DNA from: CAIXQW01 sp046049675
GTDB taxonomy: Bacteria; Bacteroidota; Bacteroidia; Chitinophagales; Chitinophagaceae
Length of the DNA stretch: 64,000 nucleotides
NCBI GenBank assembly: GCA_046049675.1
Contig: JBJORA010000012.1
Location: 1 to 64,000 of the forward strand
Direction of reading: 5' to 3'
The notes below the pieces were generated by a model that saw only the letters and a program-made list of their open reading frames with translations, was not told the DNA's origin and did no database searches. A program made the translations under genes and the position numbers. Shown piece after piece: positions 55,186 to 64,000 of the stretch (position 1 is the first letter of the stretch; every line of letters begins with the position of its first letter).

Positions 55186-55217
55186 CAAAAAACCGCAGAT
55201 TCCTACTGCGGTTTTTT
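55186..55217 (-). terminator. terminator of the APC permease gene
   Basis: AAACCGCAG and CTGCGGTTT pair around a 7-nt loop, flanked by A- and T-runs, so it can stop transcription in both directions. It follows the end of the permease gene on the minus strand. Confidence 0.85.
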
Positions 55218-55244
55218 ATTTGACTAATTTTTTAGCGTTGTGTT

Positions 55245-56738
55245 TTACTTGCCAAATTCATCTATTGCTTTGCCCTTTACAAGCTTGCTATTATGTTGAC
55301 CATATAAATAATATACAACTAAGCCAATCAGCAACCAGCCGCCAAGACGCGCCCAGTTCAGCCAGCCCAAGCCATAGATCATCGCTGCACAGAACAAAAT
55401 ACCAACGATTGGCACAAATGGCACCAACGGTGTCTTGAATTGACGTGGCAAATCAGGATCGGTTTTACGCAAAATAATTACGCCAATACAAACCAAAATA
55501 AATGCGAATAGGGTACCGATACTACTCATATCACCCACAACATCGCCTGGTACAAAGGCTGCAAACAAACCAACAATTACAAATACAAACATTTGCGCTT
55601 TAGCTGGTGTTCTGAATTTTGGATGAAGTTGTGCAAAACGACTAGGCAACAAACCATCGTTTGCCATGCTATAAAATACACGGCTCTGGCCAAGTAGCAT
55701 TACCAAGATAACACTACTAAATCCTGCAAGAATAGCAACAGTAATAAAGTCGGCAAGCCATTTGTAGTTTGGCATATACTCCTGAATAGCAGCTACAACG
55801 CTAGCTTCGCCACCTTTAGTACGGAAAAATTCAACAGGTGCAATACCAGTTAAAACGTGTGCAAAAAGTATATATAGCAAAGTACAAATCGCTAAAGAAC
55901 CTAGTATACCGATTGGCATATCACGCTTAGGATTTTTGGCTTCCTGGGCAGCGGTACTTACCGCGTCAAAGCCAATGAAAGCGAAAAACACGACGCCAGC
56001 AGCGCCTAAAATACCACGCCACCCTCCGAAGTCGTGCGTTATGCCTGCTTTTGTAGTGAATTTAGAAGGCTCGGGAATATACGGTGTATGATTACCCGAT
56101 TGGATATAACCCCAACCTAGTACAATTACCAAGATTACAATTGCCACTTTTGTAATAACGATGATGCCATTTACAAGGGCGCTCTCGCTAGTTCCCTTTA
56201 TCAAAAGCAAACTCATCAAGAGTAAAATAAATAGGGCCGGCAAATTCATAATGCCTGTGGTACCATCTGCCGCATGTTGAAACGGACTATGACACCACTG
56301 ATAGGGTATTTCGGCAACGTGCAGCACATTTTTCAGGAGATTATTCAAATACTCGCTCCACGCAATACCAACTGTGGCGGCACCAACTGCATATTCAAGC
56401 ACAAGATCCCAACCGATTAACCAAGCCACAAATTCACCCATCGTGGCATAGCTATAAGTATAGGCACTGCCTGCAATAGGAATTGTACTGCTAAACTCAG
56501 CGTAGCACAAACCAGCAAAAGCGCAACCAATAGCAGCTACAATAAAGCCATACGTTACTGCTGGCCCTGCGTGTTCTGCAGCTGCGGCGGCAGTTCTTAC
56601 AAAAAGTCCAGCACCAATAATGGCACCAATGCCAAGTGCTATCAAACTTGTAGCTGTAAGTGTGCGTTTCATGCCTTTCTCGCTATCAGCTGCTTCAGCC
56701 AATAGGATACTCAGCGGTTTTTTTCTGTGTATACTCAT
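55245..56738 (-). CDS. APC superfamily amino-acid permease
   Basis: This 497-residue transporter has 12 or more membrane helices. SLIALGIGAIIGAGLFVRTA (about 31-50) is the conserved first helix with the substrate-binding GAIIGAG motif. Later FFAFIGFDAVSTAAQEAKNPKRDMP (split, about 253-277) is the classic APC signature. It resembles the cationic amino-acid transporter (CAT/YfnA) group. It is monocistronic with its own terminator and is probably an amino-acid importer. The substrate is unknown. Confidence 0.92.
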   Translation of the reverse strand: MSIHRKKPLSILLAEAADSEKGMKRTLTATSLIALGIGAIIGAGLFVRTAAAAAEHAGPAVTYGFIVAAIGCAFAGLCYAEFSSTIPIAGSAYTYSYATMGEFVAWLIGWDLVLEYAVGAATVGIAWSEYLNNLLKNVLHVAEIPYQWCHSPFQHAADGTTGIMNLPALFILLLMSLLLIKGTSESALVNGIIVITKVAIVILVIVLGWGYIQSGNHTPYIPEPSKFTTKAGITHDFGGWRGILGAAGVVFFAFIGFDAVSTAAQEAKNPKRDMPIGILGSLAICTLLYILFAHVLTGIAPVEFFRTKGGEASVVAAIQEYMPNYKWLADFITVAILAGFSSVILVMLLGQSRVFYSMANDGLLPSRFAQLHPKFRTPAKAQMFVFVIVGLFAAFVPGDVVGDMSSIGTLFAFILVCIGVIILRKTDPDLPRQFKTPLVPFVPIVGILFCAAMIYGLGWLNWARLGGWLLIGLVVYYLYGQHNSKLVKGKAIDEFGK

Positions 56739-56977
56739 AATTTACTGTGATTCAGTAGGCAAAATAGACAAAAAAAATTGAAACAGACAGAATTTTTACG
56801 CTACAAGTGGGTTTTATCTAGTATCCAGCAAGCGCTTGCGGCTAGTGACTTAGCGATTCTGCAATAATTAGGATGCTCACATGGAATCTCAAATAAATAT
56901 GCCATCAACCTTATTTATTGCCATTTACTAGCACCGATATTTCACTTTCTATTTTTTATTGTACCTTGCTTTTAGGT

Positions 56978-58789
56978 ATGAAAAAGATAGGATTGATAAT
57001 GTGTGCCCTTTGCACCCTCTATGCTAGCCAAGTAACAGCACAAAGCAGCGTAAAAATTGCAGAACTTCGTCAAGAAGTAAAAAAAGAAAAACTACGTATA
57101 CATAGTTTAGCCGAATTACAACAGCGCCAACAAAATGACAAGCAACAAACTAGCGAAGACGCACAAAGAAAGACGCGTGCTATAGATAAACGCTTTAGCA
57201 CAGCCTCTAACAATGAAGAGGGCGAAGCATACATTGCCATTAATCCCAACAACACCCAGCAAATTGCAGTTGGATACATGGATAATCTTCCAAGCTTTAC
57301 TGCGCCAATAGAGTATAGACTATATTATACTTCAAATGGTGGTAGCACTTGGACACAAAGCACTTTTGGCACAGGCGCACAATTTGCAAATGACTTCCCT
57401 GGATATTTTCTGGGCGGAGGCGGCGACCCAGTTTTAGAGTACGATAAGGATGGCAAACTACATTTTAGCTGGATTTACCTTGGTCTTTTATTTAATATGC
57501 AAACAGGTAACGTAGATAGTACCGTTGCCGTGATGTACCATGCAACGAGTACTAATAATGGCCAAACTTTTTCGCTCGCAGCTGGCGAGGATAAATTTAT
57601 TGCTAAATGCTTTTTAGACGCCAATACGTTTGAATCTATTCCTGGCAGCGATGGTTTTCACGATCGTCAGTGGTTTGCAGTAGATCACTCCAATAGTGCT
57701 AGTGCAAATGCTGTCTATTGTTCTTTTATCTACTTTAATACGCCTTCAGAACCTCTTACCGAAACAAGCTCTGGTATTAGAAAATTAAACAATGGTGCAA
57801 GTGCTTTTGGCGCGCGCAAAAAAGTTGTAGAAGGCTCTATTCAGTTTAATAACGTACGTGTCGATAAAAATGGCAAACTACATATCACTGGTGCAAATGT
57901 AGATGCTAATGAAGTAGTTTACTGTACAAGTAGCGATGGCGGACAAACCTTTAGCGCACCTACTACAATATATACAGGTACAAATTTGTTTGGCAATCAA
58001 GGCAATAGCTATTACCATGATAGAGAAAATGCTGCAGTAAATCTAGCATTAGATGGTAGCAACAAAGCACATCTAGTATGGACGGACTTTCCTTCGCAAA
58101 CGGGCCCAAATGTAAAGAGCTACTATAGCAACAATGCAAGCGGCAGCTTTAGTACACCAGTGGATTTAGAAACACTATTTCAAACTACACGCGCGGTGCT
58201 AATGCCTACAATTTGTGCCGCAGATAATAGAATGACCATTGGAGCCTATATCGCTGACCGTACAAGCAAAATGACTAATTACTATGTTATTCATAGCGCC
58301 AACGCTGGTCAAAATTGGAGCAACCCCGTACTGGTAAGTGCAGACAGCTTTGACTTTGATGCCACAACAAATGCAACGAAGTGGTTTGGTGACTACTACA
58401 ATGCAGTGCGCACTGCTAGTAAAGTCTACAATGTGTGGAGCGACGGCCGTGGTAGTAATGGTCCTAAGATGTATATTGGCATTACCGACGATTGGCCAAC
58501 AGCTGTAACAGAAGTAAGTCCACTAAACGGTACAAGCACCATGAGTAGCATTTTTCCTCAACCAAGCAGCACGACCGCAAGTGTAAAGATTACGTCTCAA
58601 GAACCTGCTACATTTAAATATCAAATTTGCGACCTTAGTGGAAAGGTTGTTGCAACTAATACGATTAATGTAAATGCTGGCGATAATACAGTAGATATTG
58701 CTGTAAGCGCTCTTGCGGCTGGTAATTATGTGGTGAACTTTGCTAATAACCACGGCGAGCGATTTGTACGAAAGCTGCAGAGGCATTAG
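56978..58789 (+). CDS. T9SS-sorted exported protein with sialidase-like propeller (BNR/Asp-box)
   Basis: This 603-residue secreted protein has a signal peptide (about 1-22, ending VTAQ), a short helical region (about 25-65) and a six-bladed-propeller-like body with Asp-box-type repeats (SNGGSTWTQS, TNNGQTFSL, SDGGQTFSAPT, NAGQNWSNP). A C-terminal type A sorting signal follows (SSIFPQPSSTTASVKI to FVRKLQRH). It is probably surface or secreted and may bind glycans. No true sialidase Arg triad can be confirmed. The ATG at 56978 is chosen because it starts the signal peptide. Confidence 0.85.
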   Translation: MKKIGLIMCALCTLYASQVTAQSSVKIAELRQEVKKEKLRIHSLAELQQRQQNDKQQTSEDAQRKTRAIDKRFSTASNNEEGEAYIAINPNNTQQIAVGYMDNLPSFTAPIEYRLYYTSNGGSTWTQSTFGTGAQFANDFPGYFLGGGGDPVLEYDKDGKLHFSWIYLGLLFNMQTGNVDSTVAVMYHATSTNNGQTFSLAAGEDKFIAKCFLDANTFESIPGSDGFHDRQWFAVDHSNSASANAVYCSFIYFNTPSEPLTETSSGIRKLNNGASAFGARKKVVEGSIQFNNVRVDKNGKLHITGANVDANEVVYCTSSDGGQTFSAPTTIYTGTNLFGNQGNSYYHDRENAAVNLALDGSNKAHLVWTDFPSQTGPNVKSYYSNNASGSFSTPVDLETLFQTTRAVLMPTICAADNRMTIGAYIADRTSKMTNYYVIHSANAGQNWSNPVLVSADSFDFDATTNATKWFGDYYNAVRTASKVYNVWSDGRGSNGPKMYIGITDDWPTAVTEVSPLNGTSTMSSIFPQPSSTTASVKITSQEPATFKYQICDLSGKVVATNTINVNAGDNTVDIAVSALAAGNYVVNFANNHGERFVRKLQRH

Positions 58790-58870
58790 TACTTATTACA
58801 AGAAATATAAATTGTAAAGCAATATGCCAGCTAATGGCATGTTGAAATATTTTGTATATTGCCGCACACA

Positions 58871-59587
58871 ATGAGTGGTTATTCTCTACATAAAACACTT
58901 TTTATAGATATTGAAACTGTAAGCAATACTGCGCAGCTAAGCGAACAAAGCGAGGCGATGCAGAAGTTGTGGCAGAAGAAGAGCAGCCTTGTTGCTAAAG
59001 ACAACGACAAGTATGACGAAACCTATACAAGCAATGCTGCGATTTATGCTGAATTTGGAAAGATTGTATGTGTTAGTCTTGGTTACTTTACCGATAAAGA
59101 ACTTAAAAAGTTTCGGGTCAAAACTGTCACGGGGCACGATGAAACCGAAATCCTTAAAGAGGTATTTAGTTTATTCAATAAATTTTTTCTAGACAATACC
59201 TTTAGCCTTGCTGGACACAATATTAAAGAGTTTGATGTGCCATATTTATGTCGCAGGGCTTTAATAAACGGTGTCCCTTTGCCTGAGTTTCTTGCAGATA
59301 TGCAAAACAGAAAACCTTGGGAAAACCCGCTTGTAGATACATTACACCTTTGGCGATTTGGCGATTTTAAGCACTACACAAGTTTAGAACTACTGGCAAC
59401 TATCTTAAACATTCCAACCCCGAAAGACGATATAAGTGGGGCAGATGTCGGCCGTGTATATTGGCAAGAGCAAGGCCTAGACCGCATTGGTGTTTATTGT
59501 AGCAAAGATGTAGTAACTGTAGCGCAAGTTTTGCTAAAGCTAAATAGATTGCCAATGATAGAGGATGCTAATACGGCATTCGTCTAA
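58871..59587 (+). CDS. DEDD-type 3'-5' exonuclease-like protein (RNase H fold)
   Basis: This 238-residue protein belongs to the predicted 3'-5' exonuclease group related to PolB proofreading domains. The acidic motifs are FIDIETV (Exo I, about 11-17), LAGHNIKEFDVPYLCRRAL (Exo II) and GVYCSKDVV (Exo III), with a Tyr four before the last Asp, as in the DEDDy class. It may trim DNA or RNA ends. The ATG at 58871 is preferred over an in-frame TTG at 58859. Its neighbours give no link. Confidence 0.83.
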   Translation: MSGYSLHKTLFIDIETVSNTAQLSEQSEAMQKLWQKKSSLVAKDNDKYDETYTSNAAIYAEFGKIVCVSLGYFTDKELKKFRVKTVTGHDETEILKEVFSLFNKFFLDNTFSLAGHNIKEFDVPYLCRRALINGVPLPEFLADMQNRKPWENPLVDTLHLWRFGDFKHYTSLELLATILNIPTPKDDISGADVGRVYWQEQGLDRIGVYCSKDVVTVAQVLLKLNRLPMIEDANTAFV

Positions 59588-59607
59588 GAAGTTTCTGAAC
59601 CGCACCT

Positions 59608-59982
59608 TTACTTATTTCTATCAATCGCATTCGAAGTAATAACGTTATTACCGTCAATCGCAATATCGTAGTCAAAACAAGTAGCCATTGTTACTGTTTT
59701 CGTATAATCAATTGAATTTACTTTAATTGTAAATGTAACATCGCCAGCTGCAAAGCTGCTGTAGTTTGATGCCGTGTTTGGGTCTACATTATTAATATTT
59801 ACAGTACTGCCGCCACTTGTCTTGATTTGCACACTTGCTTTTTGTGTACCGTTATTAATTATCCTAGCACGAGGATCTTCACCATTGCATTTTTTGCAAC
59901 TATTGATGCTAAAGAATAGCAGTACCGCAATCGCAAAATTCACAAATACTTTAAAGCAACTCATCTTGTTAGTGTAATTCAT
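59608..59982 (-). CDS. hypothetical lipoprotein
   Basis: This 124-residue lipoprotein has a hydrophobic signal and lipobox FSINSC (cysteine at about 29), then KKCNGEDPRARI and a small beta-rich domain (ASVQIKTSGGSTVNINNVDP, DVTFTIKVNSIDYTKTV). The compact beta sandwich-like pattern recalls small Bacteroidota surface lipoproteins; no family is named. A start at the ATG six codons later is possible. It precedes the minus-strand operon end at 60049 by 66 bp and may be its last gene. Confidence 0.65.
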   Translation of the reverse strand: MNYTNKMSCFKVFVNFAIAVLLFFSINSCKKCNGEDPRARIINNGTQKASVQIKTSGGSTVNINNVDPNTASNYSSFAAGDVTFTIKVNSIDYTKTVTMATCFDYDIAIDGNNVITSNAIDRNK

Positions 59983-60048
59983 GATTCAAAAGTAGTTAAA
60001 TAAAGCTACTTCACTGGCAGCATTGCTTTTTCCACCTTCGGGCAAGGA

Positions 60049-61398
60049 CTATAAGGCCAATTTTTCATCGCCAGGTTTGTAATCCATGTAACTAATAATA
60101 AACTGAAACATCTCGTCGGTCGTTTTCATTGTACCACGTTGATCAGTCACCTCCTTTGGTGGTTTATTTGGATTGTGCGGATTTTGCGCCGTATTATCGT
60201 AAACACCAACTGCATAAATTGTAGTGCCTTGCTTTAATACGATTGGCTTTATTGGCTTGTAAAAATTCTGCCAATTGAAATCCCATTTTGGTATACGTAT
60301 AAGCGGAATTGTATCGCCCTCAGGTGCTACAGCAAATCCCCAAAAACTTTTGCCTAGTAAATGCATATGTGGATTCAAAGTAATGATACTAATATCTTTA
60401 TTAATCGTGTACTTGCTGCGTACAGTACTTACTTCATTAGGAGGCAATACAAGACTTGGTTCTATAGCACTTACGCCAAGCGTACCAAGTTGAAACTCTT
60501 GCACTTCACGCTCTGGCGGTGTTTTGCTCATAAATAAATTGATATAGCTACTATCTGCTGTTGGTTCGTAGTACGGTCCATAATGAAGGTCGCTAAGCAA
60601 GAACGCATTTTTCTTTGCGAGCTTTATATCACCAATTCCGTTAGGATACACTGGAGCAATCACGCCGGGCAAATAATTAAAGGCATTTCTGCGCAAAGTG
60701 GGGTAGCTGCCGTCGTCGTGCAACATGCCCATGCGCGCGTATAGCTGCTTAATCGTACTGTCATCAGGATTGGCTTGCGTCCATTCGCCGTCAAACACAT
60801 TTTGCTTAAGTCCATCAGTATATTTAACAACATCTGCATTTACATGGTGCACCACTTTGGTATTGCCTGGCACAAATTCTATCGTATGCACATAGGCTTC
60901 TTGAGGCAATTCAAAAGGCACTTTTACGAGTAAAAATCTATCTCTATAATCGCCGGCTATGGCTTGAGGTGGTACCGCAATGGTATAATCTGGTTTGCCT
61001 AAAAAACTTCTAGCCTCATAGCTTGGTACGCGTGGAATATTATTGCTATCGCCAATTGGACAATTGTTGACAACCCACAAATCAAACAAGCGCTTTTCAT
61101 CCTCGCTCATAATCATCTCGTTGGCAAAACGCGTATAGCTCGCATCTGCAGGCCAAGGTGGCATTATGTTTTGCTTGACGCAGTATTGCATAGCCTTAGC
61201 ATGCTGCTTGGCGTCGCTGTAAGTCAGTAGATTAAAATGCCCAATCTGATTTGGCCGATGACATGGCGTACAATGCTTATAAATAATAGGAGCAATGTGC
61301 GTACTGTAAGTGGGATTGTTTTCTTTACATCCCACAATTAAGCACATGCTAATTGCAAGAATTAATTCCCCCCCAAATATATTCTGTAATAACTGCAC
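60049..61398 (-). CDS. lipoprotein with a cytochrome-c-like haem motif and PHM/DBM-like copper monooxygenase domain
   Basis: This 449-residue lipoprotein has a lipobox LIVGC (Cys about 24), one haem-type CTPCH (43-47) with PPWPAD as a possible Met-loop region, and a C-terminal part with VHHVNADV and NPHMHLLGKSFWG. That part resembles the copper-binding histidine pairs of ascorbate-dependent monooxygenases. The start is GTG at 61398, 37 bp inside the end of the upstream gene; the next ATG would be too short for a signal peptide. Similar proteins are widespread in Bacteroidota, but the substrate is not known. Electron transfer to a copper oxygenase centre is a reasonable guess. Confidence 0.7.
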   Translation of the reverse strand: MQLLQNIFGGELILAISMCLIVGCKENNPTYSTHIAPIIYKHCTPCHRPNQIGHFNLLTYSDAKQHAKAMQYCVKQNIMPPWPADASYTRFANEMIMSEDEKRLFDLWVVNNCPIGDSNNIPRVPSYEARSFLGKPDYTIAVPPQAIAGDYRDRFLLVKVPFELPQEAYVHTIEFVPGNTKVVHHVNADVVKYTDGLKQNVFDGEWTQANPDDSTIKQLYARMGMLHDDGSYPTLRRNAFNYLPGVIAPVYPNGIGDIKLAKKNAFLLSDLHYGPYYEPTADSSYINLFMSKTPPEREVQEFQLGTLGVSAIEPSLVLPPNEVSTVRSKYTINKDISIITLNPHMHLLGKSFWGFAVAPEGDTIPLIRIPKWDFNWQNFYKPIKPIVLKQGTTIYAVGVYDNTAQNPHNPNKPPKEVTDQRGTMKTTDEMFQFIISYMDYKPGDEKLAL

Positions 61399-63800
61399 TC
61401 GCTTTCTATATTCTTTACAACTTTAGTGCTGGCAAATTTATCGTTTAATTCTTTAAAGTAAGGGTTGCGAATGCCGCGTTCTGCAAAAGGTGTTTCCATA
61501 TCAGCATAGCCATCGCTATCTTTTGGAGGAACAGGCCCTTGCACCGACCAGCATTTTGCTAGCATAAACAAGCATTGTGCGTTCAGTTCGTCGTTAGCCA
61601 ATTTACCTTGCGCTTTCTCCAAATATTGTTTTGCGTTCCACAAATAGAAATATTCTTCATAAGCCTTACTCATTGGTGCCTCCGTGCGACGCGTTTCAAA
61701 GAAGTTGTAATCTACATCTACAACTTTGCTTAAATAATAAGGCGCAGCATCATTGTGGTAATTGTAGTGATCGTCTACAATATCGTAGGCTATACCATAA
61801 AAGCTAGTATTATAAAGCAACATGCCATACAAATAGCAATCATTTACATTGCCAGCGTCTGCATTTGTTTTTAATTTCTTGGCTAGTTCAAAAATTGCTT
61901 TCGGCATCATTGGCTTTGCCAAATCGTTGTCTGGCATGTAGTGGTCAACTTTGAAGTTGACAGGATTAGGCATTGGCATGTTTTGATATGCAAGTGGGGC
62001 GTTTGGCAAAATGGCCAAAGCCTTATCCCATTCTTGCATTAAAGCATAGCGTCTGCACAGGACACCATTAAAGATGCGCGCACCAATTGGCAAGTCAATC
62101 TCCATTGCAAAAAAGGTTTCTAGTGCATTGCTACTTTGGCGCTTGTCAAGTGCTGCCTGCATTGCTTGCAAATCGCTGGCCTCTAGTACTTGATTGAGAA
62201 GATAACCGCTATAGTCGCTATCGTAAGCATCGTAGAAAAGCGGTTGAGCGGGTGGGTCAGGCTTCACTTGTTCTGCAAAAACATCAGTACCTGCATATAT
62301 GCTTTCATACTTCTGTAGCTGCAAGCGATTGCCTTGTGCAAACATGTAAGCCCAAGTTGCAAGTTTGGCTTTACCTTGTTCTAGCAAGTACGGCGCAATA
62401 CCCACGCGGCACAAATAGTTCATGAGGTCTACATTAGCTGGTGTTTCAAACTTTGCTAAACTTTTTAGCATAGATACAATTTCTGCATCGGCAATATCTT
62501 TGTCCGAGCGTAATCTATATACATACTCAAGCGTTTCTAGTTGTAGCTTGTCGATTTTAGCAGTGGCATAATTTTTGGAGATGGCGAGGTACATTTTTGC
62601 TTTTCGCAAATCATTTCTTCTAAGAAATAAATACGCCAAGCCATTGGCGATACAACTCTTTACATTGTTGTTGGCCGAACCCATAAGGCGCTGTGCCCTT
62701 GCTTCAAAATCTTCTAAGTAGTAGGCTGAGCCAAGTCTTACCATAAAGCCATAGTCGTCTGATTTGCTATAGTAGTCGTACTCTGGATTTTTATCGTTTA
62801 CGCCAAGCACATCAATCTTTTGCACTTCGCGCATCCAAAGCAAGCGTTGCAAATCGTCGTTGATACCAGCAACTACTAATTGCTCAAGCATTTCAATGCG
62901 TGGCTGCGGGGTAGTAGTAGCATCAAGACTTAGTACGGCTGTACTATCTTGTAAATTCTGGCAAAGGGCTAGTGCATCTTGCCAATTGCGCTTACTCCAC
63001 ATATAAGTAGTAGACATATCTGTACCATCGCCTTCTACACGCTGCCAGCTGCGAGCACACCACAAGGCACATTCGGCCTGCTGATTGGTGCGCAAACAAG
63101 CGCCTGCCATATAGCCTTCGCATTGTGCTTGTATAATGCCATTGTCTTTGCTAAGCTTATTGTAGTGCGTGTTAAAAGCATCAACACATTCTTGAAAATA
63201 ATGGTGCTTATGATAAGTGCGCAACAACAAATGAAAAAAGCGCCATTTCATAAAATTATCCTTAGCAGTTGCGATACCATTTTTTGCGCCATCAATAACT
63301 GGCAACAAATCACTTAGCGGTTTGCCTTTTTGAATAGCTTCGTAATTCCATTCGTCATCTTCACTTGGCTGCAGCGCGTAATATTTTGCAAGTAGTGCTA
63401 AGTACTGCTTAATGTCGCTATTAGCAGACAAAAAAGCCTTGTCCACGCTACCAATTTTTGCCTTGCTTGCATCGCCATTAGCAGCTACAATTATATCTAA
63501 TTGCTTGATGATATCGCTACTACTAACGCTCGCTGGAATGTTTAAATACTTGCGCCAAGCATCAGCATTGTAGTTTGTACTGAAGTATGGTTGTTTGGTT
63601 TCCTCAAAACGCCAATCTTGATAGTAGCGCGTATTTGTTTCTAACTGATAAGCAAACCATCTATCCTTTGGATAGAACTGCTGCAAATAGTAGGTATCAA
63701 AGCCTGTGTACCAGTCTTCGCCGCCACTTGCCTTAGAGTCCAATGACAGGGCCGTACATAGCAAGCTGAGTGCTATCCAACGCAAAGTAAATTGTTTCAT
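61362..63800 (-). CDS. large hypothetical exported protein with TPR-like helices
   Basis: This 812-residue protein has a signal peptide (about 1-24, ending SKASGG). The long helical body has repeated helix pairs (FMKWRFFHLLLRTYHKHHYFQECVDAF, LASRNDLRKAKMYLAISK-type segments), suggesting solenoid TPR-like structure, and no catalytic motif is seen. It ends ECSYYRIYLGGN at the 7-G tract that it shares with the next gene. It overlaps the upstream gene by 68 bp and the downstream one by 37 bp. It may be a scaffold or partner for the downstream haem/copper protein. Confidence 0.75.
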   Translation of the reverse strand: MKQFTLRWIALSLLCTALSLDSKASGGEDWYTGFDTYYLQQFYPKDRWFAYQLETNTRYYQDWRFEETKQPYFSTNYNADAWRKYLNIPASVSSSDIIKQLDIIVAANGDASKAKIGSVDKAFLSANSDIKQYLALLAKYYALQPSEDDEWNYEAIQKGKPLSDLLPVIDGAKNGIATAKDNFMKWRFFHLLLRTYHKHHYFQECVDAFNTHYNKLSKDNGIIQAQCEGYMAGACLRTNQQAECALWCARSWQRVEGDGTDMSTTYMWSKRNWQDALALCQNLQDSTAVLSLDATTTPQPRIEMLEQLVVAGINDDLQRLLWMREVQKIDVLGVNDKNPEYDYYSKSDDYGFMVRLGSAYYLEDFEARAQRLMGSANNNVKSCIANGLAYLFLRRNDLRKAKMYLAISKNYATAKIDKLQLETLEYVYRLRSDKDIADAEIVSMLKSLAKFETPANVDLMNYLCRVGIAPYLLEQGKAKLATWAYMFAQGNRLQLQKYESIYAGTDVFAEQVKPDPPAQPLFYDAYDSDYSGYLLNQVLEASDLQAMQAALDKRQSSNALETFFAMEIDLPIGARIFNGVLCRRYALMQEWDKALAILPNAPLAYQNMPMPNPVNFKVDHYMPDNDLAKPMMPKAIFELAKKLKTNADAGNVNDCYLYGMLLYNTSFYGIAYDIVDDHYNYHNDAAPYYLSKVVDVDYNFFETRRTEAPMSKAYEEYFYLWNAKQYLEKAQGKLANDELNAQCLFMLAKCWSVQGPVPPKDSDGYADMETPFAERGIRNPYFKELNDKFASTKVVKNIESECSYYRIYLGGN

Positions 63801-64000
63801 GTGCTGTATTGATGTTGAGTTTATTGATGTATTGTTGAACTGCTGTAAATTCTTCCTGCGAAATTATTTCTGCCTTGATTTTGTCGCCTTCCTTCCATTC
63901 TTTAGCAAAATCAGCATAGTGGCTTTGTGTGCATACAAAAGTGTTATTATCTATACGCCGCCAATGCTCTGTCGTATCTGGCATCTCATAAATAATATCG
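63733..64000 (-). CDS. hypothetical protein, partial (5' end beyond window)
   Basis: The reading frame is open to the right edge. The visible part reads DIIYEMPDTTEHWRRIDNNT onward and ends in QLAMYGPVIGL. An internal ATG gives an 83-residue form, but codons before it remain open, so the true start is probably outside. It is soluble, with mixed helix and strand, and has no recognised family. Its 3' end overlaps the signal-peptide codons of the 812-residue gene by 68 bp in another frame, so the operon is tightly packed. Confidence 0.55.
   Translation of the reverse strand, partial: DIIYEMPDTTEHWRRIDNNTFVCTQSHYADFAKEWKEGDKIKAEIISQEEFTAVQQYINKLNINTAHETIYFALDSTQLAMYGPVIGL

Larger units (their letters stand above)
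54885..55244. other. regulatory intergenic region upstream of the LytTR operon
   Basis: No gene is seen. The region contains three phased 16-bp-type repeats (55037-55095), an inverted repeat GGTGCAA/TTGCACC (54944-54950 and 54962-54968), a second small inverted repeat TGCAA/TTGCA near 54988-55005, and a terminator near 55186-55217. No full TTG/TAnnTTTG promoter was found for the operon; a one-mismatch TATGCTTG is at 54977-54984 on the minus strand. Confidence 0.6.

Noticed and set aside
58823..58840. ATGCCA/TGGCAT hairpin as terminator of the T9SS cargo gene
   Set aside because: Six-base stem with no T-run; too weak to call.

Overview
The window looks like chromosome from a member of the Bacteroidota, most likely a Chitinophagales/Chitinophagaceae-type bacterium. 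The reasons are type IX secretion (T9SS) C-terminal sorting domains, a SprE/PorW-like TPR protein, a DUF4270 lipoprotein, Bacteroidota-style TAnnTTTG -7 promoter boxes, starts without Shine-Dalgarno sites, and moderate GC by eye. Species assignment is inference.

Layout. (1) 0-0.4 kb: a small GIY-YIG nuclease gene whose last codons run into a tRNA-Leu-like 3' remnant. (2) 0.6-9 kb: 2-oxoglutarate dehydrogenase E2, a LemA/TPM/TPM operon, an outer-membrane barrel, class I aldolase, a Xre-RES toxin-antitoxin pair and topoisomerase IV subunit B. (3) 8.9-12.4 kb: a minus-strand nucleotide-sugar operon (aminotransferase, UDP-glucose dehydrogenase, UDP-glucuronate decarboxylase). (4) 12.4-25.5 kb: panC divergent from a long plus-strand run: glycogen-synthase-like protein, DUF4270 lipoprotein, glmS, SprE/PorW-like TPR protein, class A PBP, DUF3108 protein. 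(5) 25.6-32.7 kb: a T9SS cargo protein, an RlmI-like methyltransferase overlapping a 7-CxxCH lipoprotein, and a prolyl oligopeptidase. (6) 32.7-37.4 kb: an accessory island of unrecognised small genes, an ORF6N gene containing a 27-bp palindrome, and four small genes each preceded by a copy of a ~75-bp repeat carrying a TA-box and an ATG. (7) 37.4-47.8 kb: an ABC ATPase, a CDP-6-deoxysugar operon, a periplasmic binding protein, guaA, a DUF3467 protein, PspC, a giant imperfect inverted repeat, a thioredoxin-fold protein, ubiX and purD. (8) 47.9-58.8 kb: tandem POT peptide transporters, a LytS/LytR-type two-component system with three 21-bp-phased repeats upstream, an APC amino-acid permease and a second T9SS cargo protein. 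(9) 58.9-64 kb: a DEDD-type exonuclease, a small lipoprotein, and a minus-strand operon of overlapping genes that runs off the right edge.

Most genes are ordinary housekeeping or envelope functions. Cell-wall and surface polysaccharide supply is a theme: glmS makes glucosamine-6-phosphate, the PBP polymerises peptidoglycan, and two nucleotide-sugar operons feed glycans. The parts least explained by known families are the repeat-led small-gene array at 34.6-37.4 kb, the ORF6N palindrome, the purine/pyrimidine inverted repeat at 44.9-45.2 kb and the phased repeats at 55.04-55.10 kb.
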